Assembly: GCF_000600295.1 (NCBI RefSeq)
Contig: NZ_JEMG01000001.1
Coordinates: 3,005,457-3,069,456 of the forward strand
Length of the DNA stretch: 64,000 nucleotides
Direction: 5' to 3'
Source: Hylemonella gracilis str. Niagara R
GTDB lineage: Bacteria > Pseudomonadota > Gammaproteobacteria > Burkholderiales > Burkholderiaceae_C
Shown: one piece after another, positions 57,559 through 64,000 of the stretch
Position numbering within the stretch: the stretch's first letter is position 1
Layout of the letters: each line of letters starts with the position of its first letter
Position numbers and translations under genes: made by a program
The notes under the pieces: generated by a model
The model's input: the letters and a program-made list of their open reading frames with translations, nothing else
Told to the model about the DNA's origin: nothing
The model's database searches: none

Positions 57559-58719
57559 ATGCTGCTCGATCCCTCCACGCTGATCTTCATCAATGTCGCC
57601 AATCTGCTGGTGATGGGTGGGGCACTTCCCATCATCATGGGCCAGGGCTTGAGCACGGCCGCGGCACGGGGACGGCGCTCGCTGATCCTCAACGCGGGGG
57701 CGTGGATCTGCCTGCTCATCTCCACGGAATGGAACGGCGTCTTGCCGGACCTGCTGCTCTCCACCCTGGCCATGGCGCTGATCTGTGCCAGCCAATGGGC
57801 CTTGTACCGGGCGCTTGAAAACTGGCTCGGGCGCCGGCCGCTGCGTCGGGCGTTGCTCGTGTTGGCCTGGCTGATGCCCACGGGCTACGCGCTGAGTTTC
57901 TCCAGCTACGAGATTCGGGTGGGGTGGGCCAATCTGCTGCTGGCCGCGCAGATGCTCATCGTGGCTCGCGCCTGCCTGTACCCGATGAACCGCGATTTCG
58001 GTCGCGCGTCCTGGCGCTACCCGCTGTTCGGTTGCCTGGTGGTGATGGCGGGCTTCACGTCTGCGCGCGGCATTCTGGGCGCCTGGTTCACCGAGCTCTA
58101 CCCCTATTTCCGCGCGCCCACGCCGGTCAACCTGGCGGCGCTGTTGGCGGCCAACATGGCCCTGGTTCTGGGGGCCATGACCATATTGGGCGCCTGGCGC
58201 GAAGAGGCCGAACAGCAATTGCACCGATTGGCCATCACGGACCCACTGACCGGGCTGCTGAACCGCAATGGCTGGGCCGCGCAAACGGGACATGTCCTGC
58301 GTCGAGCACAACGTCACAAGCAACCACTGTCATTGCTCTTGCTGGACCTGGACCATTTCAAGCAGATCAACGACGTGCACGGACATGAAACCGGCGACGA
58401 GGTCCTGCGCAGATTCGCGCGGGTGCTGCAGCAGTGCCTGCGCACGGGGGACGTTTGCGCGCGCGTGGGCGGCGAGGAAATGTGCGTGCTGTTGTTCAAC
58501 GCCGATACCGCGGCGGCACGCGCCTTTGACGAACGCGTGCGCGCGAGGTTGGCACAGCATGCGGCCATGCCCTTGCCGGTGGGCTTCAGCGCCGGCCACA
58601 CGCTCTGCCGGGACGACGAGACTACGCTGGAACAGGCGATGGCACGGGCCGACGCGGCGCTGTACCGTGCCAAGGGCGCCGGCCGGGGCCAGATGGTGTC
58701 AGACTGCGATGCCACCTAG
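57559..58719 (+). CDS. Membrane diguanylate cyclase with a GGEEM active-site variant
   Basis: A 386-residue protein with six hydrophobic segments in residues 1-210 and a GGDEF domain from about 220. The active site reads RVGGEEMCVLL (GGEEM; the usual fifth residue is Phe), preceded at the normal distance by the inhibitory site RTGD. GG-E-E is catalytically acceptable, but Met at the last position is uncommon, so activity may be altered. It should synthesise c-di-GMP if active. The DUF938 gene overlaps its end by 11 bases. Confidence 0.87.
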   Translation: MLLDPSTLIFINVANLLVMGGALPIIMGQGLSTAAARGRRSLILNAGAWICLLISTEWNGVLPDLLLSTLAMALICASQWALYRALENWLGRRPLRRALLVLAWLMPTGYALSFSSYEIRVGWANLLLAAQMLIVARACLYPMNRDFGRASWRYPLFGCLVVMAGFTSARGILGAWFTELYPYFRAPTPVNLAALLAANMALVLGAMTILGAWREEAEQQLHRLAITDPLTGLLNRNGWAAQTGHVLRRAQRHKQPLSLLLLDLDHFKQINDVHGHETGDEVLRRFARVLQQCLRTGDVCARVGGEEMCVLLFNADTAAARAFDERVRARLAQHAAMPLPVGFSAGHTLCRDDETTLEQAMARADAALYRAKGAGRGQMVSDCDAT

Positions 58720-59353
58720 CAGCCCCGCACTCAGCGCACTCAGCGCCGCCGCTGAACGCAACAAGCAGCCCATCCTGGAAACGCTGCGCGGCTTTCTGCC
58801 CGACCAGGGCCGCGCGCTGGAAATCGCGAGCGGCACGGGCCAGCATGTGGCCTGGTTCGCGCAGCATCTGCCGGGCTGGACCTGGCTGCCCACGGACCTG
58901 AGGGACACGTATTTCGCCGACATCGAGGCGCACATCCAGGTGCTCTTCCAGGCGAGCGTGGCCGAGGGCCTGCGGGGCCGTGTGGAAGCACCGCGCCTGT
59001 TGGACGTGCAGCAAGAGCCCTGGCCGCTGCAGGACGCGCGCTTTGACTTGATCTACTGCGCCAACATGCTGCACATCGCACCCTGGGCCTGCTGTGGGGC
59101 GCTGATGCGGGGCGCGGCGCGGCACCTCGCGCCGGGCGGGCGGCTGGTGACGTATGGCCCTTACCTGGAGGACGAGACGCCCACCGCCGACAGCAATCTG
59201 GCCTTCGACGCCAGCCTGCGCGCGCGCAACCCCGACTGGGGCCTGCGACGGCGCGAGGACGTGGCAGAGGCGGCCCAGGCCGCCGGACTGCGGCTGGCCG
59301 CGCGACACACCCTGCCTGCCAACAACCTGCTGCTGGTGTGGCAGATCGGATAA
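58709..59353 (+). CDS. DUF938 SAM-dependent methyltransferase
   Basis: A 214-residue protein from MPPSSPALS. Rossmann motif I reads LEIASGTGQHVAWFA (residues 37-51), followed by LPTDLRDTY, FDLIYCANMLHI and LAPGGRLVTYGPY. These are the DUF938 class I methyltransferase features, with a long N-terminal helix AAERNKQPILETLR. Substrate unknown. The start codon lies within the end of the cyclase gene, so translation is probably coupled. Confidence 0.88.
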   Translation: MPPSSPALSALSAAAERNKQPILETLRGFLPDQGRALEIASGTGQHVAWFAQHLPGWTWLPTDLRDTYFADIEAHIQVLFQASVAEGLRGRVEAPRLLDVQQEPWPLQDARFDLIYCANMLHIAPWACCGALMRGAARHLAPGGRLVTYGPYLEDETPTADSNLAFDASLRARNPDWGLRRREDVAEAAQAAGLRLAARHTLPANNLLLVWQIG

Positions 59354-59360
59354 TCCGCGC

Positions 59361-59852
59361 ATGGACACTTCCACCCTTCTCAACACGCTGTTTCCCACGG
59401 GCTGGGGGCATTACCTGGCCGGTGGCCTGCTGGTGGGCGCGGGCACGGCGCTGCTCTTCGTTTGCACGGGCCGCATCGGCGGCATGAGTTCGGTGTTTTC
59501 CAGCACCTGGTCCTGGCTGGTGCGCCGACCCTACTTCCAGGCCGCGCGCTACCTGGAGACCCGCGGCTGGCGCCTGGTGTACGCGGCGGGGCTGATCGTC
59601 GGCGCCCTGGTCTGGTGGCTGGGTTTCAGCGATGGCGAAGCGCTGGGCACCAGCGTGCCGGCATGGCAACTGCTGCTGGGCGGCTTCTTCGTGGGCTATG
59701 GCGCGCGGCTGTCGAACGGCTGCACCTCAGGCCATGGCATCTGCGGCCTGGGTTCGCTGCAACTGCCCTCGCTGGGCGCGGTGCTGACCTTCATGGCCAC
59801 GGCCTTCCTCACGGCCAATGCGGTCGCCTACCTGTCAGCGAGGTTCGCATGA
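59361..59852 (+). CDS. YeeE/YedE family membrane protein, first half
   Basis: A 163-residue inner-membrane protein with four to five helices, with GYGARLSNGCTSGHGICGLG near residue 113, the YeeE/YedE signature. Such proteins import thiosulfate or related sulfur compounds (TsuA-like). Here the usual single gene is split into two halves; the second half follows with an ATGA overlap. Split forms are common in betaproteobacteria. Confidence 0.9.
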   Translation: MDTSTLLNTLFPTGWGHYLAGGLLVGAGTALLFVCTGRIGGMSSVFSSTWSWLVRRPYFQAARYLETRGWRLVYAAGLIVGALVWWLGFSDGEALGTSVPAWQLLLGGFFVGYGARLSNGCTSGHGICGLGSLQLPSLGAVLTFMATAFLTANAVAYLSARFA

Positions 59853-60280
59853 ACATAGCAACCTTCAAACACCCGCTTGCCGCGCCGCTGGCCACCCTGG
59901 CTGCGGGCGCGCTGTTTGGCTTCGGCTTGTCGCTCTCGGGCATGGTGCGGCCGGAAGTGGTGCTGAGTTTCCTGCGCTTGCAGGACTGGGGCCTGATGCT
60001 GGTGATGGGCGGCGCGGTGCTGGTGGTGCTGCTGGCCTACCAAGGTGCGCCACGGCTGCTGACGCGGCCTTTGCTGGGTGGCAGCTTCGGTCTGCACCCC
60101 AGCGTGTGGAACCGGGACACCTGGCAAGGCGCCGCCTTGTTCGGGCTGGGCTGGGGTCTATGCGGTGTGTGTCCCGGCCCGGCGATCGCAGGGCTGGGCA
60201 CCGGCAACTTGGACTTGCTCTGGGCCCTGGCGGGCATCGCGCTGGGCGCGCTGGCCCAAGGATGGCGCGCGAAAGACTGA
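59849..60280 (+). CDS. YeeE/YedE family membrane protein, second half (DUF6691)
   Basis: A 143-residue membrane protein starting at the ATGA overlap. It carries the second YeeE repeat: FGFGLSLSGMVRPEVVLSFL near residue 20 and LGWGLCGVCPGPAIAGLG near residue 97, with the conserved Cys and Pro-Gly. It should pair with the first half to make one channel for sulfur transport. Ends 4 bp before the convergent DUF3014 gene. Confidence 0.9.
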   Translation: MNIATFKHPLAAPLATLAAGALFGFGLSLSGMVRPEVVLSFLRLQDWGLMLVMGGAVLVVLLAYQGAPRLLTRPLLGGSFGLHPSVWNRDTWQGAALFGLGWGLCGVCPGPAIAGLGTGNLDLLWALAGIALGALAQGWRAKD

Positions 60281-60283
60281 GCC

Positions 60284-61177
60284 TTACTGCTTGGCGGTGG
60301 CCGGCATGGCAGCCTTGGTCAACAGATTGCGGTATTCGACCAGCTTGGCACGCAGGCGGCGGTGGTTGGTCGGGCCGGTGCGCAGCAGGATCTTCTGGCC
60401 GGCCGAGAGGGCTTCCAGCTTTTCATCCACGAACTCGTAGCGAGTCCAGGGACGCTCGGATTGGTAAGGGCCTTTCACGTTCACCAGGGCAACGTGCAAG
60501 GGCTCCTCAACAACCGGCGTGGCCAGCAGCTGGTCAATGACGGCGATCAGCCGGTCATTGAAGTAGCCCTTGGGATAGCCCATCTCCACATAAGCCTGCT
60601 GGAACAGCGGGTAGAGGCTGGCGTAGAGCTGAACGACCTGGCGCGGGTTGACCGTCTCGATGAATTGCACCAGGCCGCTGTAGCGCTGGCCGTTGTCGGG
60701 GTTGATGATCTCGCCATCGGACCGCGGCAGCGTGGAAAAACGCCCGGGGGACGGATGCACGGGCCACATCATGGGTGGCGCGTGGTCGCGACCGAGGTTG
60801 TCCACCGTGATCACGACACGGCGCACGAAATTGTCCAGCAAGAAAAACTGCTCCATCTTCTTGCGGCCCAGCAAAGTACCCAGGTCTTCCTTAAGGCGCG
60901 GATCAGATTCCTCCAGCGTGGGCAAGGGACGCACCTTGGCAACGGCGGACTCGGGCTCATTCGATTGAATGGCCTGCACGGGATGCTGAATGGGGGGCGC
61001 AGGCGTCACCGGGGCCAAACCAGGGTTCTGGGGCGCCGACCCGACAAACGTGGGATTGGACATGCCCAGCGGCGGCGCGGGAGGGGTCTCTTCGGAACGT
61101 GGACGGAAGTACCAGGCAGCCGCGGCAACGATGGCGACGACAAACAAGGAAACGACACCAAAGCGGCTGATCTTCAT
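60284..61177 (-). CDS. DUF3014 membrane-anchored protein
   Basis: A 297-residue protein from MKISRFGVV. One transmembrane anchor (residues 7-25) is followed by a Pro-rich linker (residues 30-80) and a globular DUF3014 domain (ESDPRLKEDLGTLLGRKKME, then RRVVITVDNLG, then RYSGLVQFIETVNPRQVVQLYASLYPL). Function unknown; the anchor places the domain in the periplasm. An upstream start nine codons earlier is less like family N-termini. Confidence 0.85.
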   Translation of the reverse strand: MKISRFGVVSLFVVAIVAAAAWYFRPRSEETPPAPPLGMSNPTFVGSAPQNPGLAPVTPAPPIQHPVQAIQSNEPESAVAKVRPLPTLEESDPRLKEDLGTLLGRKKMEQFFLLDNFVRRVVITVDNLGRDHAPPMMWPVHPSPGRFSTLPRSDGEIINPDNGQRYSGLVQFIETVNPRQVVQLYASLYPLFQQAYVEMGYPKGYFNDRLIAVIDQLLATPVVEEPLHVALVNVKGPYQSERPWTRYEFVDEKLEALSAGQKILLRTGPTNHRRLRAKLVEYRNLLTKAAMPATAKQ

Positions 61178-61367
61178 GAGACTTGAGGGAGAAAAAGCGT
61201 GCAAGCGAAACTATTTGTGAGGTGCCATGCTAGCACCGCTCTAAACTCCATAGGGCGAAAAAGGTCGACCACGGCCTACAATTCCACGCTTTGAATGCTC
61301 CGGCAAGACACGGGACGCAACATCACTTCACCCACTGCTTGAGTCTCTGGCCCAGGGGCGCAGCAAT

Positions 61368-61676
61368 ATGAACGAGATTTCAGACCGCCACCGTTTTCAA
61401 GGCCGCTGCCAGGATGCGTTTGACCTGACCCAAGAGACGGTTTTTGATGCCTGGAGAGACCGTCCGCTGCTGCACGCAATGGAAGCTGCAGGCATTCCCT
61501 GGCCCAGTTCCTGTCGCAATGGGACCTGCCGCACTTGCGTGGGTCGCTTGCTCAGCGGAGGTGTGCGCTACGAGATTGAGTGGCCAGGTCTGAGCCGGGA
61601 GGAAAAAGACGAGGGCTATGTGCTGCCATGCGCAGCCTACCCGTGCTCAGACGTCGTGCTGCGCGAGGGCTATTGA
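61368..61676 (+). CDS. 2Fe-2S ferredoxin-type protein
   Basis: A 102-residue protein with the plant-type motif CRNGTCRTC (C49, C54, C57) and a fourth Cys at 88 (VLPCAAYPC), which together bind one [2Fe-2S] cluster. The spacing C-x4-C-x2-C then about 30 residues to C is that of the family; an extra Cys at 93 is not a standard ligand. It may be a small soluble electron carrier; no partner reductase lies beside it. Confidence 0.9.
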   Translation: MNEISDRHRFQGRCQDAFDLTQETVFDAWRDRPLLHAMEAAGIPWPSSCRNGTCRTCVGRLLSGGVRYEIEWPGLSREEKDEGYVLPCAAYPCSDVVLREGY

Positions 61677-61711
61677 AGCGATTCGCGGGGCAAGAGTGGC
61701 CGCAGATGAAA

Positions 61712-61743
61712 GCAAAACGGCTGGCTTGTGAGAGCCAGCCGTT
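61712..61743 (-). terminator. Intrinsic terminator of the YjfB-like gene
   Basis: AACGGCTGGCT and AGCCAGCCGTT (61716-61726 with 61733-61743) form a perfect 11-bp stem with a 6-base loop. On the minus strand it is trailed by TTTTGCTTT and lies 26 bp after the stop of the 68-residue gene. On the plus strand it may also stop ferredoxin transcription, less efficiently. Confidence 0.75.
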
Positions 61744-61768
61744 GCCGCGAAGGACGGAGGGGAAACGC

Positions 61769-61975
61769 TCAGGCGTAAGCGTTGAAGCGGGTGCCCAGCG
61801 TGCCCGAGGTGGCCAGAGGCTGAGAGCCGGTCTGCGGCACCGAGGACAACAAGGTCATTGCAGTCTGCTCGACGATGTCTTCGGACTTCTTCTTGACGTA
61901 GATCTGGGACTGCAAAGCCACTTGCCCGACGGAAAGAGCGGCCTGTTCGGCCCCTGTATTGGCGCTGATGTCCAT
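61769..61975 (-). CDS. YjfB-like small protein
   Basis: A 68-residue protein (MDISANTGAEQAALSVGQVA, then YVKKKSEDIVEQTAMTLLSS) of the YjfB family, annotated putative motility protein in several genomes; the role is unproven. A helical first half and a Ser/Thr/Gly-rich end (TSGTLGTRFNAYA) are seen. It has its own terminator, so it is a monocistronic gene. Confidence 0.75.
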   Translation of the reverse strand: MDISANTGAEQAALSVGQVALQSQIYVKKKSEDIVEQTAMTLLSSVPQTGSQPLATSGTLGTRFNAYA

Positions 61976-62044
61976 GGTGGGTCTCCTTGAATCAGTCGGG
62001 CCATTCTAGTTTCGAACGGGCCACAGCGCTGTAACCGACTTGTA

Positions 62045-62959
62045 TCAGGGGTTGAAGACGCCTGACAGCAGTTCCGCCAGGCGCTCCGCCTTCATGCGAA
62101 AGCCACAAGCCTGGGCATGCCCCCCGCCGCCCATGCTTTCAGCCAATGGAATGCAGTTGAAGCCTTTTTGAGAGCGCAGGCCCACCTTCACCACGCCGGC
62201 TTTGCCTGCCGACCAAAGCAAGGCGTAACTCCCGCTTTGGCGGGACAGGATTTCCCCCAACAGGCTGTGAAAGGCCCCTGGTGCATTGAGCATCAGGCCG
62301 GCCTGGCCCATGAAAACGACGGGCTCCGCATTCAGGGCCATGTCCTGCGCGAGCTTGCGGAATTTCTCGTCCATGGCCTGGCCGCGGGACATGAAGTCGG
62401 CAAGTTTTGCCTCGTCATAACTGGCGATCTCGGCCCAGCGCTCGAAATCCATCGGCTCCATGTCCAGCGCGGCGAGGAAGGCGGCACTCTCGGGGTAGGC
62501 CCAGTTCCACAGATCGCGGTCTTCGATGTAGCGCACCAGCGCGGGCGTGGATCGATCCGTCTGAAAATAATCCCAGGCCAGGCGCGCGCCCGAGCGCTGC
62601 ATGTCGAAATGCACCACACCGCAGCGGCAGACAAACCCCGTCAGCTTTTCGGCGGCGCTTTTGTGGTGGTCCAGCAGCACCAGCTTGGCAACGCGGCGCT
62701 CGATCTCACCCAGCAGATCCGGCGCGAAGGAGAAATCCAGGATGTAGACGGCGCGACCATCGAGCGGCGGCAGGTCTTCGACGGCGCGCACGTCGCCATG
62801 GTCACAGGCCAGGAACTCGGCCCCACCTTCGTAGAACACCCAAGCCGCCAGCGCCGCACCGAAGCCATCCGGGCAACGCGCGTGGTAGATCACCAGCGGG
62901 TCTGGGTCGTGACGATCGGGCGCAATCTGGAGTTGTTGGGGCAGGAGCAGGTTCACCAC
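62045..62959 (-). CDS. DHH-family phosphoesterase
   Basis: A 304-residue protein with DHH motifs: D31 in HARCPDGFG, D75 in ILDFSF, DHH at 97-99 (LLDHHKSA), and a C-terminal DHHA1-type GGGHAQACGFR. It is of the NrnA-like/oligoribonuclease or cyclic-dinucleotide phosphodiesterase type; the exact substrate (nanoRNA, pAp or other) is not decided by sequence. Start is GTG, inside the end of ylqF (7-bp overlap), so the two genes are translated together. Confidence 0.87.
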   Translation of the reverse strand: MVNLLLPQQLQIAPDRHDPDPLVIYHARCPDGFGAALAAWVFYEGGAEFLACDHGDVRAVEDLPPLDGRAVYILDFSFAPDLLGEIERRVAKLVLLDHHKSAAEKLTGFVCRCGVVHFDMQRSGARLAWDYFQTDRSTPALVRYIEDRDLWNWAYPESAAFLAALDMEPMDFERWAEIASYDEAKLADFMSRGQAMDEKFRKLAQDMALNAEPVVFMGQAGLMLNAPGAFHSLLGEILSRQSGSYALLWSAGKAGVVKVGLRSQKGFNCIPLAESMGGGGHAQACGFRMKAERLAELLSGVFNP

Positions 62960-63951
62960 GCAGATCTTCTCGGAACAGGTTTCTTGGACAGTGCTTTTTT
63001 GGCCAGCGGGCGGGCACGGATATGCCCTTCCTCGACCAAGGCCTCCTTGCGCAACTGGCGTTCGGCGTCGAGTTTTTTGCCTTCGGCCAGCCAGAGCGCA
63101 AACTCTTCAGGCGTTTCCAGCGTGATGCGGCCCAGCGCGCCGGAACGGAAATCCTGCAGCAGCAGCTCGGCGGTCTTCTGCATGTTGACCTTGCCTCCGG
63201 CCACCAGGGCACCGCGGGCACGTCCAATGGCCTCCAGCAAGGCATCGCTTTCCAGCGAGTTTCCGTGCACATCGCGCAGGTCGTCCTTGAGGCCATAACG
63301 CGCGGCCAGCAACTGCGGGTAGGCGAGCTTCAGGTAATCCAGCAACTCCAAGGCGACTTCTTCATCGTCGAAGGCATTGCGCCCCACGGCACCACTCGCG
63401 GCAAGCCGATAACCGCTTTGCGCGACGATGATGCGCGGCCAGAGCACGCCCGGTGTGTCGAACAGGTAGAAGCCATCTTCGAGCACGTAACGCGCCTCCT
63501 TGCGTGTCACGCCGGCTTCATCGGCCGCCTTGGCGGCGCTCTTGCCGATCATCCGGTTGATGAGCGTGGATTTGCCCACGTTGGGAATGCCGCAGATCAA
63601 TACCCGCAAGGGCTTGGAAAGGCTGCCCCGCGTGGGCGCCAAGTCCTGGCACGGCGCGATCAGGCGCTTGGCCGCATTCCCATCCGTCGTGTCCAACGCG
63701 ATGGCGCGCATGCCCTCATGCGCGTTGTAGTGAGCCAGCCATGATGCCGTGCGCGCGGGATCGGCCAGATCCTGCTTGTTCAGCACTTTCAGGCGAGGGC
63801 GCCTGGCCGTCAGCTGGGCCAACAAGGGATTGGCACTGGAAGCGGGCAGGCGCGCATCCACCATCTCGATGACCACATCGACCTGCTTGATGCGGTCTTC
63901 GATCGCTTGGCGGGTCAGGTGCATATGCCCTGGGAACCACTGAACTGCCAT
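62953..63951 (-). CDS. ylqF: Ribosome biogenesis GTPase YlqF (RbgA)
   Basis: A 332-residue circularly permuted GTPase from MAVQWFPGHMHLTRQAI, the family N-terminus. Permuted order is visible: NKQD (G4, 58-61) precedes GIPNVGKST (G1, 121-129) and DTPG (G3, 165-168). A C-terminal domain of about 100 residues follows, with a basic tail. RbgA acts in late 50S assembly in Bacillus; the beta-proteobacterial homologue is presumed similar. Its start is only 49 bp from the window end, so promoter sequence is mostly not visible. Confidence 0.93.
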   Translation of the reverse strand: MAVQWFPGHMHLTRQAIEDRIKQVDVVIEMVDARLPASSANPLLAQLTARRPRLKVLNKQDLADPARTASWLAHYNAHEGMRAIALDTTDGNAAKRLIAPCQDLAPTRGSLSKPLRVLICGIPNVGKSTLINRMIGKSAAKAADEAGVTRKEARYVLEDGFYLFDTPGVLWPRIIVAQSGYRLAASGAVGRNAFDDEEVALELLDYLKLAYPQLLAARYGLKDDLRDVHGNSLESDALLEAIGRARGALVAGGKVNMQKTAELLLQDFRSGALGRITLETPEEFALWLAEGKKLDAERQLRKEALVEEGHIRARPLAKKALSKKPVPRRSAW

Positions 63952-64000
63952 GGTCGATTGCGTGATGCCTTGAGAAGAACGGAATGGCTTGAGCAAGCTC

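Overview
The window is about 65% GC and densely packed. Its gene content points to a betaproteobacterium of the order Burkholderiales, most likely Comamonadaceae: a TRAP transporter, an orphan TctC/Bug-type binding protein, the UppP, GlnS, CysE-TrmJ and DarP-Mog sets, and several large PAS-GGDEF-EAL proteins. No rRNA, tRNA or CRISPR array was seen.

Layout. 1-7348 (+) is an aldarate cluster: the end of a TRAP binding protein, the TRAP small and large permeases, a glucarate dehydratase-like enolase-superfamily enzyme, a TctC-type binding protein, a beta-propeller lactonase and a galactarate dehydratase-type enzyme. 7461-11012 holds a Tat-exported hydrolase, a cyclophilin-like protein, a divergent LysR regulator and a DHFR-like reductase. 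19215-11134 (-) is one operon headed by a clear guanidine-I (ykkC) riboswitch. It encodes an ABC transporter, two DUF1989 proteins and a 1217-residue biotin carboxylase of the urea/guanidine carboxylase type, so I read it as a guanidine-assimilation operon although its proteins usually carry urea names. 19355-24450 (-) is a two-gene phosphorelay: a CHASE hybrid kinase and an HD-GYP response regulator.

24786-35871 carries ordinary genes (pmbA, SRPBCC plus ArsR, darP-mog, LysR-sbtA, eamA, cysE, trmJ, suhB), with two intergenic regions full of large inverted repeats. 35943-43453 (-) has two very large PAS-GGDEF-EAL proteins around a LysR gene. 43567-50790 holds mutS, a hydrolase, glutathione peroxidase, uppP and glnS. 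A candidate small RNA with its own promoter and intrinsic terminator lies between uppP and glnS.

50833-53601 (+) is a two-gene island of clearly lower GC: an SF1 (UvrD-like) helicase followed 6 bp later by a protein that resembles DUF2290. It sits directly after glnS and is followed by a frameshifted, truncated copy of a nearby OsmC-like gene and a decayed IS3-type transposase end. It is the best candidate here for an uncharacterised, possibly anti-phage, two-gene system.

54083-63951 is a run of small accessory and housekeeping genes: an OsmC-like protein, a secreted TPR protein, a GIY-YIG protein, DUF924, a diguanylate cyclase, a DUF938 methyltransferase, a split YeeE/YedE pair, DUF3014, a ferredoxin, a YjfB-like protein, a DHH phosphoesterase and the ribosome-assembly GTPase YlqF.
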